DNA of 64,000 nucleotides. It comes from Tachypleus tridentatus (Eukaryota > Arthropoda > Merostomata > Xiphosura > Limulidae). The stretch spans positions 13,067,857-13,131,856 of the forward strand of contig NC_134834.1 of NCBI RefSeq assembly GCF_004210375.1. The letters run 5' to 3'. Within the stretch, counting starts at the first letter, position 1, and each line of letters opens with the position of its first letter. Both the position numbers and the translations under genes were made by a program. Positions 33,564 through 47,824 of the stretch are shown here, piece by piece. The notes under the pieces are model-generated. The model did no database searches. It was not told the origin of the DNA and saw only the letters and a list, made by a program, of their open reading frames with translations.

Positions 33564-34110
33564 TGCTCTTTGTAATGGTCTCCTATAGATTAGTTTCCAC
33601 TGATGTAGTTTGGATGATAACTCGCATCACATTAACTCATCAGTCTATATATCAATAAATCGGATAAAGCACTTAGAGGATCTTGATTTTATAGAATCAG
33701 TTAACAATCAGTTAAAGTAGTTACAAGCAGAACAGCAAATCGCACTTAGGATGAGAGATTAAGTAATGGAAACACAACTCTGTAGTCATTAAACTTCGTT
33801 TGAAAATTTACCTGATATTAATTAATTAGTAACAAAAAACAACTCATAGACAATAATTAATGCAAAAAAATAGTTTTCTCTCTGATAATCAACCTGCAAA
33901 ACAAGTATGATTTTAATTAATCTAAAAGACAATAGGTTAAAAGGAAAACCCAGTAGTCAGCATTAACACATATTAGCTTTTTCAACAATAACTTACTAGA
34001 GAACAGGAATAAAACTATATGTCACCAAATAGTAAATTAAAAAGAGAAACTCGTTGATTATAGGAACTGAGTGACACTTTCGTGTATAGAAAGTGACGAG
34101 ACAAAGTCTC
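33564..34110. other. No feature recognised
   Basis: AT-rich spacer. Confidence 0.5.
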
Positions 34111-34388
34111 GGTCCAGCACGGCCAGGTGGTTAGGGCGCTCAACTCGTAATCTGAGAGTTGCAAGTTCGAATCCCCGTCACACCAAACATGCTCGTTCTT
34201 TCAGCCGTGGGGGCGTTATAATGTGACAATCAATCGCATTATTTGCTGTTAAAAGAGTAGCTCAAGAGTTGGCGGTGGGTGGTGATGACTAGTTGACTTC
34301 CGTCTAGTCTTACACTGCTAAATTAGGGGCTGCGAACACAGATAATTCTCGTGTACCTTTGCGTGAAAATTCAAAACAAACAAACAGA
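34111..34388 (+). repeat. SINE-A copy, full length
   Basis: Head GGTCCAGCACGGCCAGGTGG, CTCGTAA loop, AGTTCGAATCCC, tail AATTCAAAACAAACAAACAG. AGACAAAGTCT before and AGACCAAGGCT after match at 9 of 11 positions, a probable old duplication. Confidence 0.92.
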
Positions 34389-34419
34389 CCAAGGCTAATT
34401 GAAAATAAATAATTAGAAC

Positions 34420-34560
34420 AACAATTCATTACTGTTTACTTCAAATATTAACGCTTCTGACAACAGTTCACTGCTGTTTACTTCAAATATTAAATCTTCT
34501 GACAACAGTTCACTACTGTTTACTTTAAATATTAACGCTTCTTTCACTAGCTCACTGAAC
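34420..34560. repeat. 42-bp tandem repeat, three copies
   Basis: ACTTCAAATATTAACGCTTC, TGACAACAGTTCACT and GCTGTTT recur with starts at 34438, 34480 and 34522 (as ACTTTAAAT). The words AATATT, GACAACAGTT, TTCAC and GTTTA recur in the same order in the 78-bp unit on the other side of the satellite. Confidence 0.9.
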
Positions 34561-34589
34561 TTTAAACTAAATATCAATAGACATCAGTT

Positions 34590-37500
34590 GTCAATATTAA
34601 TCAATATTACACTATAGATATTAATCAATATTACACTATAGATATTAATCAATATTACACTATAGATATTAATCAATATTACACTATATATATTAATCAA
34701 TATTACACTATAGATATTAATCAATATTACACCATATATATTAATCAATATTACACTATAGATATTAATCAATATTACACTATATATATTAATCAATATT
34801 ACACCATATATATTAATCAATATTATACTATAGATATTAATCAATATTACACTATAGATATTAATCAATATTACACTATATATATTAATCAATATTACAC
34901 TATAGATATTAATCAATATTACACTATATATATTAATCAATATTACACTATAGATATTAATCAATATTACACTATATATATTAATCAATATTACACTATA
35001 GATATTAATCAATATTACACTATATATATTAATCAATATTACACCATATATATTAATCAATATTATACTATAGATATTAATCAATATTACACTATAGATA
35101 TTAATCAATATTACACTATATATATTAATCAATATTACACTATAGATATTAATCAATATTACACTATAGATATCAATCAATATTACACTATAGATATTAA
35201 TCAATATTACACTATATATATTAATCAATATTACACTATAGATATTAATCAATATTACACTATACATATTAATCAATATTATACTATATATATTAATCAA
35301 TATTACACTATATATATTAATCAATATTACACCATATATATTAATCAATATTACACTATAGATATTAATCAATATTACACTATATATATTAATCAATATT
35401 ACACCATATATATTAATCAATATTATACTATAGATATTAATCAATATTACACTATAGATATTAATCAATATTACACTATAGATATTAATCAATATTACAC
35501 TATATATATTAATCAATATTACACCATATATATTAATCAATATTACACTATAGATATTAATCAATATTACACTATATATATTAATCAATACTACACCATA
35601 TATATTAATCAATATTATACTATAGATATTAATCAATATTACACTATAGATATTAATCAATATTACACTATATATATTAATCAATATTACACTATAGATA
35701 TTAATCAATATTACACTATATATATTAATCAATATTACACCATATATATTAATCAATATTACACTATAGATATTAATCAATATTACACTATATATATTAA
35801 TCAATATTACACCATATATATTAATCAATATTATACTATAGATATTAATCAATATTACACTATATATATTAATCAATATTACACTATATATATTAATCAA
35901 TATTACACTATAGATATTAATCAATATTACACTATAGATATCAATCAATATTACACTATATATATTAATCAATATTACACTATAGATATTAATCAATATT
36001 ACACTATATATATTAATCAATATTACACCATATATATTAATCAATATTATACTATAGATATTAATCAATATTACACTATAGATATTAATCAATATTACAC
36101 TATATATATTAATCAATATTACACTATAGATATTAATCAATATTACACTATATATATTAATCAATATTACACCATATATATTAATCAATATTACACTATA
36201 GATATTAATCAATATTACACTATATATATTAATCAATATTACACCACATATATTAATCAATATTACACTATAGATATTAATCAATATTACACTATATATA
36301 TTAATCAATATTACACCATATATATTAATCAATATTATACTATAGATATTAATCAATATTACACTATAGATATTAATCAATATTACACTATATATATTAA
36401 TCAATATTACACTATAGATATTAATCAATATTACACTATAGATATCAATCAATATTACACTATAGATATTAATCAATATTACACTATATATATTAATCAA
36501 TATTACACTATAGATATTAATCAATATTACACTATATATATTAATCAATATTACACCATATATATTAATCAATATTACACTATAGATATTAATCAATATT
36601 ACACTATATATATTAATCAATATTACACCATATATATTAATCAATATTATACTATAGATATTAATCAATATTACACTATATATATTAATCAATATTACAC
36701 TATAGATATTAATCAATATTACACTATAGATATTAATCAATATTACACTATATATATTAATCAATATTACACTATAGATATTAATCAATATTACACTATA
36801 GATATCAATCAATATTACACCATAGATATTAATCAATATTACACTATAGATATTAATCAATATTACACTATAGATATTAATCAATATTACACTATAGATA
36901 TTAATCAATATTACACTATATATATTAATCAATATTACACCATATATATTAATCAATATTATACTATAGATATTAATCAATATTACACTATAGATATTAA
37001 TCAATATTACACTATATATATTAATCAATATTACACTATAGATATTAATCAATATTACACTATATATATTAATCAATATTACACTATAGATATTAATCAA
37101 TATTACACTATATATATTAATCAATATTACACTATAGATATTAATCAATATTACACTATATATATTAATCAATATTACACCATATATATTAATCAATATT
37201 ATACTATAGATATTAATCAATATTACACTATAGATATTAATCAATATTACACTATATATATTAATCAATATTACACTATAGATATTAATCAATATTACAC
37301 TATAGATATCAATCAATATTACACTATAGATATTAATCAATATTACACTATATATATTAATCAATATTACACCATATATATTAATCAATATTATACTATA
37401 GATATTAATCAATATTACACTATAGATATTAATCAATATTACACTATATATATTAATCAATATTACACTATAGATATTAATCAATATTACACTATATATA

Positions 37501-40500
37501 TTAATCAATATTACACTATAGATATTAATCAATATTACACTATATATATTAATCAATATTACACTATATATATTAATCAATATTACACCATATATATTAA
37601 TCAATATTATACTATAGATATTAATCAATATTACACTATAGATATTAATCAATATTACACTATATATATTAATCAATATTACACCATATATATTAATCAA
37701 TATTATACTATAGATATTAATCAATATTACACTATAGATATCAATCAATATTACACTATAGATATTAATCAATATTACACTATATATATTAATCAATATT
37801 ACACTATAGATATTAATCAATATTACACTATAGATATTAATCAATATTATACTATATATATTAATCAATATTACACTATATATATTAATCAATATTACAC
37901 CATATATATTAATCAATATTACACTATAGATATTAATCAATATTACACTATATATATTAATCAATATTACACCATATATATTAATCAATATTATACTATA
38001 GATATTAATCAATATTACACTATAGATATTAATCAATATTACACTATATATATTAATCAATATTACACTATAGATATTAATCAATATTACACTATATATA
38101 TTAATCAATATTACACTATAGATATTAATCAATATTACACTATATATATTAATCAATATTACACTATATATATTAATCAATATTACACCATATATATTAA
38201 TCAATATTACACTATAGATGTTAATCAATATTACACTATAGATATTAATCAATATTACACTTATATATATTAATCAATATTACACCATATATATTAATCA
38301 ATATTACACTATAGATATTAATCAATATTACACTATATATATTAATCAATATTACACCATATATATTAATCAATATTATACTATAGATATTAATCAATAT
38401 TACACTATAGATATTAATCAATATTACACTATATATATTAATCAATATTACACTATAGATATTAATCAATATTACACTATAGATATAAATCAATATTACA
38501 CTATATATATTAATCAATATTACACTATAGATATTAATCAATATTACACTATATATATTAATCAATATTACACCATATATATTAATCAATATTATACTAT
38601 AGATATTAATCAATATTACACTATAGATATTAATCAATATTACACTATATATATTAATCAATATTGCACTATAGATATTAATCAATATTACACTATATAT
38701 ATTAATCAATATTACACTATAGATATTAATCAATATTACACTATATATATTAATCAATATTACACTATATATATTAATCAATATTACACCATATATATTA
38801 ATCAATATTACACTATATATATTAATCAATATTACACCATATATATTAATCAATATTACACTATAGATATTAATCAATATTACACTATAGATATTAATCA
38901 ATATTACACTATATATATTAATCAATATTACACCATATATATTAATCAATATTACACTATAGATATTAATCAATATTACACTATATATATTAATCAATAT
39001 TACACCATATATATTAATCAATATTATACTATAGATATTAATCAATATTACACTATAGATATTAATCAATATTACACTATATATATTAATCAATATTACA
39101 CTATAGATATTAATCAATATTACACTATAGATATCAATCAATATTACACTATAGATATTAATCAATATTACACTATATATATTAATCAATATTACACTAT
39201 AGATATTAATCAATATTACACTATAGATATTAATCAATATTATACTATATATATTAATCAATATTACACTATATATATTAATCAATATTACACCATATAT
39301 ATTAATCAATATTACACTATAGATATTAATCAATATTACACTATATATATTAATCAATATTACACCATATATATTAATCAATATTATACTATAGATATTA
39401 ATCAATATTACACTATAGATATTAATCAATATTACACTATATATATTAATCAATATTACACTATAGATATTAATCAATATTACACTATATATATTAATCA
39501 ATATTACACTATATATATTAATCAATATTACACCATATATATTAATCAATATTATACTATATATATTAATCAATATTACACTATAGATATTAATCAATAT
39601 TACACTATATATATTAATCAATATTACACCATATATATTAATCAATATTATACTATAGATATTAATCAATATTACACTATAGATATTAATCAATATTACA
39701 CTATATATATTAATCAATATTACACTATAGATATTAATCAATATTGCACTATAGATATCAATCAATATTACACTATAGATGTTAATCAATATTACACTAT
39801 ATATTAATCAATATTACACTATAGATATTAATCAATATTACACTATAGATATTAATCAATATTATACTATATATATTAATCAATATTACACTATATATAT
39901 TAATCAATATTACACCATATATATTAATCAATATTACACTATAGATATTAATCAATATTACACTATATATATTAATCAATATTACACCATATATATTAAT
40001 CAATATTATACTATAGATGTTAATCAATATTACACTATAGATATTAATCAATATTACACTATATATATTAATCAATATTACACTATAGATATTAATCAAT
40101 ATTACACTATATATATTAATCAATATTACACTATAGATATTAATCAATATTACACTATATATATTAATCAATATTACACTATATATATTAATCAATATTA
40201 CACCATATATATTAATCAATATTACACTATAGATATTAATCAATATTACACTATAGATATTAATCAATATTACACTATATATATTAATCAATATTACACC
40301 ATATATATTAATCAATATTACACTATAGATATTAATCAATATTACACTATATATATTAATCAATATTACACCATATATATTAATCAATATTATACTATAG
40401 ATATTAATCAATATTACACTATAGATATTAATCAATATTACACTATATATATTAATCAATATTACACTATAGATATTAATCAATATTACACTATAGATAT

Positions 40501-43002
40501 AAATCAATATTACACTATATATATTAATCAATATTACACTATAGATATTAATCAATATTACACTATATATATTAATCAATATTACACCATATATATTAAT
40601 CAATATTATACTATAGATATTAATCAATATTACACTATAGATATTAATCAATATTACACTATATATATTAATCAATATTACACTATAGATATTAATCAAT
40701 ATTACACTATATATATTAATCAATATTACACCATATATATTAATCAATATTACACTATAGATATTAATCAATATTACACTATATATATTAATCAATATTA
40801 CACCATATATATTAATCAATATTACACTATAGATATTAATCAATATTACACTATATATATTAATCAATATTACACCATATATATTAATCAATATTATACT
40901 ATAGATATTAATCAATATTACACTATAGATATTAATCAATATTACACTATATATATTAATCAATATTACACTATAGATATTAATCAATATTACACTATAG
41001 ATATCAATCAATATTACACTATAGATATTAATCAATATTACACTATATATATTAATCAATATTACACTATAGATATTAATCAATATTACACTATATATAT
41101 TAATCAATATTACACTATAGATATTAATCAATATTACACTATATATATTAATCAATATTACGCCATATATATTAATCAATATTATACTATAGATATTAAT
41201 CAATATTACACTATAGATATTAATCAATATTACACTATATATATTAATCAATATTACACTATAGATATTAATCAATATTACACTATAGATATCAATCAAT
41301 ATTACACTATAGATATTAATCAATATTACACTATAGATATTAATCAATATTACACTATAGATATCAATCAATATTACACCATAGATATTAATCAATATTA
41401 CACTATATATATTAATCAATATTACACTATAGATATTAATCAATATTACACTATAGATATTAATCAATATTACACCATATATATTAATCAATATTACACT
41501 ATAGATATTAATCAATATTACACTATATATATTAATCAATATTACACCATATATATTAATCAATATTATACTATAGATATTAATCAATATTACACTATAG
41601 ATATTAATCAATATTACACTATATATATTAATCAATATTACACTATAGATATTAATCAATATTACACTATATATATTAATCAATATTACACTATATATAT
41701 TAATCAATATTACACCATATATATTAATCAATATTACAGTATAGATATTAATCAATATTACACTATATATATTAATCAATATTACACCATATATATTAAT
41801 CAATATTATACTATAGATATTAATCAATATTACACTATAGATATTAATCAATATTACACTATAGATATTAATCAATATTACACTATAGATATCAATCAAT
41901 ATTACACTATAGATATTAATCAATATTACACTATATATATTAATCAATATTACACTATAGATATTAATCAATATTACACTATAGATATTAATCAATATTA
42001 TACTATATATATTAATCAATATTACACTATATATATTAATCAATATTACACCATATATATTAATCAATATTACACTATAGATATTAATCAATATTACACT
42101 ATATATATTAATGAATATTACACCATATATATTAATCAATATTATACTATAGATATTAATCAATATTACACTATAGATATTAATCAATATTACACTATAT
42201 ATATTAATCAATATTACACTATATATATTAATCAATATTACACTATAGATATTAATCAATATTACACTATATATATTAATCAATATTACACCATATATAT
42301 TAATCAATATTACACTATAGATATTAATCAATATTACACCATATATATTAATCAATATTATACTATAGATATTAATCAATATTACACTATAGATATTAAT
42401 CAATATTACACTATATATATTAATCAATATTACACTATAGATATTAATCAATATTACACTATATATATTAATCAATATTACACTATATATATTAATCAAT
42501 ATTATACTATAGATATTAATCAATATTACACTATAGATATTAATCAATATTACACTATATATATTAATCAATATTACACTATAGATATTAATCAATATTA
42601 CACTATAGATATCAATCAATATTACACTATAGATATTAATCAATATTACACTATATATATTAATCAATATTACACTATAGATATTAATCAATATTATACT
42701 ATATATATTAATCAATATTACACTATATATATTAATCAATATTACACCATATATATTAATCAATATTACACTATAGATATTAATCAATATTACACTATAT
42801 ATATTAATCAATATTACACCATATATATTAATCAATATTATACTATAGATATTAATCAATATTACACTATAGATATTAATCAATATTACACTATATATAT
42901 TAATCAATATTACACTATAGATATTAATCAATATTACACTATATATATTAATAAATATTACTCTATAGATATTAATCAATATTACACTATAAATATTAAT
43001 TA
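34590..43002. repeat. 24-bp AT-rich satellite, about 350 copies
   Basis: Unit ATTAATCAATATTACACTAT + AGAT. Monomers differ at a few fixed positions: TAGATA/TATATA, ACACTA/ACACCA, ATTACACTA/ATTATACTA and GATATTAAT/GATATCAAT. The ACACCATATATA variant is usually followed by an ATTATACTATAGATA monomer. This pair recurs every 4-15 monomers, so there is no single fixed higher-order unit. Phase is kept over 8.4 kb with few indels, chiefly at about 38251 (+1) and about 39800 (-2). Because 24 is divisible by three and the unit lacks stops in several frames, frames of 514-1222 codons stay open on both strands (repeats of INIYSVIL, or QYYTIYIN). The composition and two-strand openness argue against coding. 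Confidence 0.98.
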
Positions 43003-43009
43003 AATCGTC

Positions 43010-44160
43010 TATAATTCACTGTACTTGACATCAGATATTAATTGAACAAGCAATATTAACCAAACTGACTTTAGCTCCATGGAGTTTAAACTGAATATTA
43101 AATGAACAAACAACACTCTATATTTACTCATTAGGCAATAGCTAACTGCAGTTCACTACGTATATTTACTAAACAAACAGTTGTCCACTTGAGTTTATAC
43201 TGAACATTAAGGGTAACAGCTAACTGGGGTTTACAACGAATATTTACTAGACAACCAGTTGTTCACCTGAGTTTATGCTGAACATTAAGGGTAACAACTA
43301 ACTGGGGTTTACACCGAATATTTACTAGACAAACAGTTGTTCACCTGAGTTTATGCTGAACATTAAGGGTAACAACTAACTGGAGTTTACACCGAATATT
43401 TATTAGACAAACAGTTGTCCACTTGAGTTTATACTGAACATTAAGGGTAACAGCTAACTGGGGTTTACACCGAATATTTACTAGACAAACAGTTGTTCAC
43501 CTGAGTTTATACTGAACATTAAGGGTAACAGCTAACTGGGGTTTACACCGAATATTTACTAAACAAACAGTTGTTCACCTGAGTTTACACTGAACATTAA
43601 AGGTAACAGCTAACTGGGGTTTACACCGAATATTTACTAGACAAACAGTTGTTCACCTGAGTTTATACTGAACATTAAGGGTAACAGCTAACTGGGGTTT
43701 ACACCGAATATTTACTAGACAAACAGTTGTTCACCTGAGTTTACACTGAACATTAAGGGTAACAGCTAACTGGGGTTTACACCGAATATTTACTAGACAA
43801 ACAGTTGTTCACCTGAGTTTATGCTGAACATTAAGGGTAACAGCTAACTGGAGTTTACACCGAATATTTACAAGACAAACAGTTGTTCACCTGAGTTTAT
43901 ACTGAACATTAAGGGTAACAACTAACTGGAGTTTACACCGAATATTTACTAGACAAACAATTGTTCACCTGTGTTTATACTGAACATTAAGGGTAACAAC
44001 TAACTGGGGTTTACACCGAATATTTACTATACAAACAGTTGTTCACCTGAGTTTACACTGAACATTAAGGGTAACAGCTAACTGGGGTTTACACCGAATA
44101 TTTACTAAACAAAATAATATTTCATTTGAGTTTATACTAGACATTTATTTAAATGACAAC
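43010..44160. repeat. 78-bp tandem array, about 13 copies
   Basis: Unit includes AGCTAACTGGGGTTTACACC, GAATATTTACTAGACAAACA, GTTGTTCACCTGAGTTTATA and CTGAACATTAAGGGTAAC. Starts at about 43139, 43218, 43296 and so on. The first ~130 bp (43010-43138) are decayed monomers that also contain CAATATTAACCAA, a satellite-like word. The last copy degrades into ATAATATTTCATTTGAGTTT. Confidence 0.95.
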
Positions 44161-44479
44161 AGCTCGCTTTTTAAGTTTTATGCATCTAAATAATGGCGTC
44201 GCAACACTAATAAAATGTGTATTGACTCACCAGCTCACCACTGAGAATTTTGATAAATAACAGTTCAGAGTCCAGATTCTCTATTGTGAGGCCAACAACT
44301 TCCCTACACTAAAATGTTGTATAGACTCCTGCATAAGTTACCGTGTGCTATGGGCTAGGTAGAACAAAGCACTAGTGACTGGGAGTTAAGTACAAGTCCG
44401 ACACTACTACTAGTACCAGTGTTCTGTTTTTAACTTAGGTCATATTGAAGATTGATGATCGTATTTTAAGTACCACAGG
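44161..44479. other. No feature recognised
   Basis: Spacer between two arrays; nothing supported. Confidence 0.5.
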
Positions 44480-45029
44480 AACCTAAGATTTTACTGCATA
44501 ATATTATGTTAAGTAAAGGTGATTGTGACGTAGGTGTGGCCAAAAGACAAGCGTAAAAGATTGTAATGATTTATCAGATTTTAAGTCCTGGCAAAGGTAA
44601 GCGTGTTAGACACTGACAGAACTTAGAACTTATGTAGTTGTAAAGATAAGCGTGTTAAATACGAAGATTATATAACTTCTGGTATCTAGCAGGCTGTCAC
44701 AGGTTAACGTGCTAAATACCAGAAGTTAACATAATCTTAGATATTAATAGAGGTTAGCGTGTTAAATACTGGCTTTTGTTTAGATCTTAGATGTATTTAA
44801 CATGTTAACTTATAATAGCATCCACGTTAAGTACCAATTTCACTTGGGACTTAGATATTAGCAGAAATAAAAGTTTTAACAACCTGTTGCTCAGATGGTT
44901 CCAAAGATTAACGAGTTAAGTGTTAATATTTCTCATAGTTTAGATAATGACACAGGTGAGAAAGTTAGCACCAATACTATATCTCGATATTGAATAATAG
45001 CAGAGGTTAAGTACCGCTATTATTCAGTT
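44480..45029. repeat. Decayed monomers related to the 89-bp array
   Basis: Words such as GGTTAGCGTGTTAAATACTG, TTTAGATCTTAGAT and ATTAGCAGA recur irregularly (for example 44585, 44644, 44700, 44755, 44815). They parallel GACTAGCATATTAAATAATA and CAGATCTTAGATAGCAG of the clean array to the right. Divergence is high, so copy boundaries are approximate. Confidence 0.6.
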
Positions 45030-45104
45030 TGCCCCCAGTGCCCCTTGGTGGGCAGAGCTGAAATAGCCTATTGTGTAACATTGTGCTTAATTCTAAACAA
45101 CAAC
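45030..45104 (+). repeat. SINE-C remnant, internally deleted
   Basis: GCCCCCAGTG is joined directly to CCCCTTGGTGGGCAGAGCTG, followed by ATAGCCTATTGTGTAACATT and a TTCTAAACAACAAC tail; the middle of the head is deleted. It sits at the border between decayed and homogeneous 89-bp monomers. Confidence 0.75.
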
Positions 45105-45118
45105 TTATTTAGATTATA

Positions 45119-46810
45119 GACGCTGGTAGAGACTAGCATATTAAATAATAGTGCTGATATAGATTCATATTCAAATATCGATATGTAACCAGATCTTAGA
45201 TAGCAGCGACGCTGGTAGAGACTAGCATATTAAATAATAGTGCTGATATAGATTCATATTCAAATATCGATATGTAACCAGATCTTAGATAGCAGCGACG
45301 CTGGTAGAGACTAGCATATTAAATAATAGTGCTGATATAGATTCATATTCAAATATCGATATGTAACCAGATCTTAGATAGCAGCGACGCTGGTAGAGAC
45401 TAGCATATTAAATAATAGTGCTGATATAGATTCATATTCAAATATCGATATGTAACCAGATCTTAGATAGCAGCGACGCTGGTAGAGACTAGCATATTAA
45501 ATAATAGTGCTGATATAGATTCATATTCAAATATCGATATGTAACCAGATCTTAGTTAGCAGCGACGCTGGTAGAGACTAGCATATTAAATAATAGTGCT
45601 GATATAGATTCATATTCAAATATCGATATGTAACCAGATCTTAGATAGCAGCGACGCTGGTAGAGACTAGCATATTAAATAATAGTGCTGATATAGATTC
45701 ATATTCAAATATCGATACGTAACCAGATCTTAGATAGCAGCGACGCTGGTAGAGACTAGCATATTAAATAATAGTGCTGATATAGATTCATATTCAAATA
45801 TCGATATGTAACCAGATCTTAGATAGCAGCGACGCTGGTAGAGACTAGCATATTAAATAATAGTGCTGATATAGATTCATATTCAAATATCGATATGTAA
45901 CCAGATCTTAGATAGCAGCGACGCTGGTAGAGACTAGCATATTAAATAATAGTGCTGATATAGATTCATATTCAAATATCGATATGTAACCAGATCTTAG
46001 ATAGCAGCGACGCTGGTAGAGACTAGCATATTAAATAATAGTGCTGATATAGATTCATATTCAAATATCGATATGTAACCAGATCTTAGATAGCAGCGAC
46101 GCTGGTAGAGACTAGCATATTAAATAATAGTGCTGATATAGATTCATATTCAAATATCGATATGTAAACAGATCTTAGATAGCAGCGACGCTGGTAGAGA
46201 CTAGCATATTAAATAATAGTGCTGGTATAGATTCATATTCAAATATCGATATGTAACCAGATCTTAGATAGCAGCGACGCTGGTAGAGACTAGCATATTA
46301 AATAATAGTGCTGATATAGATTCATATTCAAATATCGATATGTAAACAGATCTTAGATAGCAGCGACGCTGGTAGAGACTAGCATATTAAATAATAGTGC
46401 TGATATAGATTCATATTCAAATATCGATATGTAACCAGATCTTAGATAGCAGCGACGCTGGTAGAGACTAGCATATTAAATAATAGTGCTGATATAGATT
46501 CATATTCAAATATCGATATGTAAACAGATCTTAGATAGCAGCGACGCTGGTAGAGACTAGCATATTAAATAATAGTGCTGATATAGATTCATATTCAAAT
46601 ATCGATATGTAACCAGATCTTAGATAGCAGCGACGCTGGTAGAGACTAGCATATTAAATAATAGTGCTGATATAGATTCATATTCAAATATCGATATGTA
46701 AACAGATCTTAGATAGCAGCGACGCTGGTAGAGACTAGCATATTAAATAATAGTGCTGATATAGATTCATATTCAAATATCGATATGTAACCAGATCTTA
46801 GTTAGCAGCA
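45119..46810. repeat. 89-bp tandem array, 19 near-identical copies
   Basis: Unit includes GACGCTGGTAGAGACTAGCA, TATTAAATAATAGTGCTGAT, TTCAAATATCGATATGTAAC and CAGATCTTAGATAGCAGC. Copies are nearly identical apart from a few single-base changes. In the last eight copies GTAAACAG and GTAACCAG alternate strictly, making a 178-bp dimer. Confidence 0.97.
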
Positions 46811-46956
46811 CAAATGATTTCTTAGAACGAAGCATGGCTCATATTTCGATGAACTAATAAAACAAACTGTTATTAGGTAGGATAAAGTCTCGTAGAATAG
46901 TGTTCATACACGTGTGCGAAACTATGGATTAACCTAGCAGTATATATATATATATA

Positions 46957-47500
46957 CAGGGTGTCCCGAAAACATGTGCACTCACTTTGAATGATTATAA
47001 CTCACTCAGACTTTCTATTTTACAGGTGCAACTTATCTGTAGTAATGGCAGAAGCAAGACTAAGCTTTCAGAAAAGGAAATTTATCTTAAGGTGTTACTG
47101 AAAGTGTGAGAACGTAGCTGAAGTGTAAAGACGGTCTAGAAGGAAGTTTCAAATAGATCCACCATTACTCGCATCAGAGATAAGTTTGGAACAAACGGAA
47201 CTGGGGATACGTCATAGGTAAGGTTTATAGCCCTAAACCTGTAACAATCAATGAGTTGAGAGCAGCAATTGGAAGATAATGCACCCAAATACCAAATGAA
47301 ACTATTCGTGAAGTTTGCAACTCCATTTATCCGCGTTATCAGCAGTGCCTGGATCAGAATGGCCATCAGTTCGAACACCTGCGATAACTCAAAATATTCT
47401 ACACTTGTCTTCTTAAACTTAGATTATAAAACCTAGATATATCTTAATAAACATTGTATTTATAGTTATTCAAAGTGTGTATACATTTTGGGACACCCTG
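46957..47500 (+). mobile_element. Internally deleted mariner-like DNA transposon, 544 bp
   Basis: Terminal inverted repeats CAGGGTGTCCCGAAAACATG (left) and CAGGGTGTCCCAAAATGTAT (right, complemented), extended by CACTTTGAAT-like sequence over about 45 bp. TA target dinucleotides lie at 46955-46956 and 47501-47502. The interior keeps the start of a transposase (MAEARLSFQKRKFILRCY from 47046, with stops at 47100 and 47127, then TRIRDKFGTNGTG in another frame). It is joined to a transposase C-terminus (IPNETIREVCNSIYPRYQQC, then GHQFEHLR and a stop at 47385-47387). The DDE/D catalytic core is absent. It is therefore a non-autonomous derivative of a Tc1/mariner-type element. An 80-codon minus-strand frame across it is a shadow. 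Confidence 0.88.
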
Positions 47501-47824
47501 TATATGCAGCTGTAGTTTTTTGTTTAAGCTAGTTTTAAGACGATTTTTTTTTTTTTTAATGTGGACTAATGGGACCTAAACATAAAATAATTTGTATCGT
47601 TCATATTTGGTATCGATGACTAGATAGGTATGACAGAGAAAACAAAGACATTGGAAATAGAAAAATATATATTTTTATTTTTCCGTAATAGAATGCTATT
47701 GTGTTTCATTTCCATGAACCAATCTGGTCAGATTTATCGGAGGTGAGTGTCACTAATTATGGTCCTGCTGCTTAGCCCCGTTTTGTTCGGCTTTCGAGGC
47801 TTAGTGAACAATACTGCCGTGAAA
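47501..47824. other. No feature recognised
   Basis: Spacer with a T run at 47546-47558. Confidence 0.5.

Noticed and set aside
34584..43003. Giant ORFs (514-1222 codons) as protein genes
   Set aside because: They are direct translations of a 24-bp satellite, open on both strands at once, with no start context, domain or non-repeat part.
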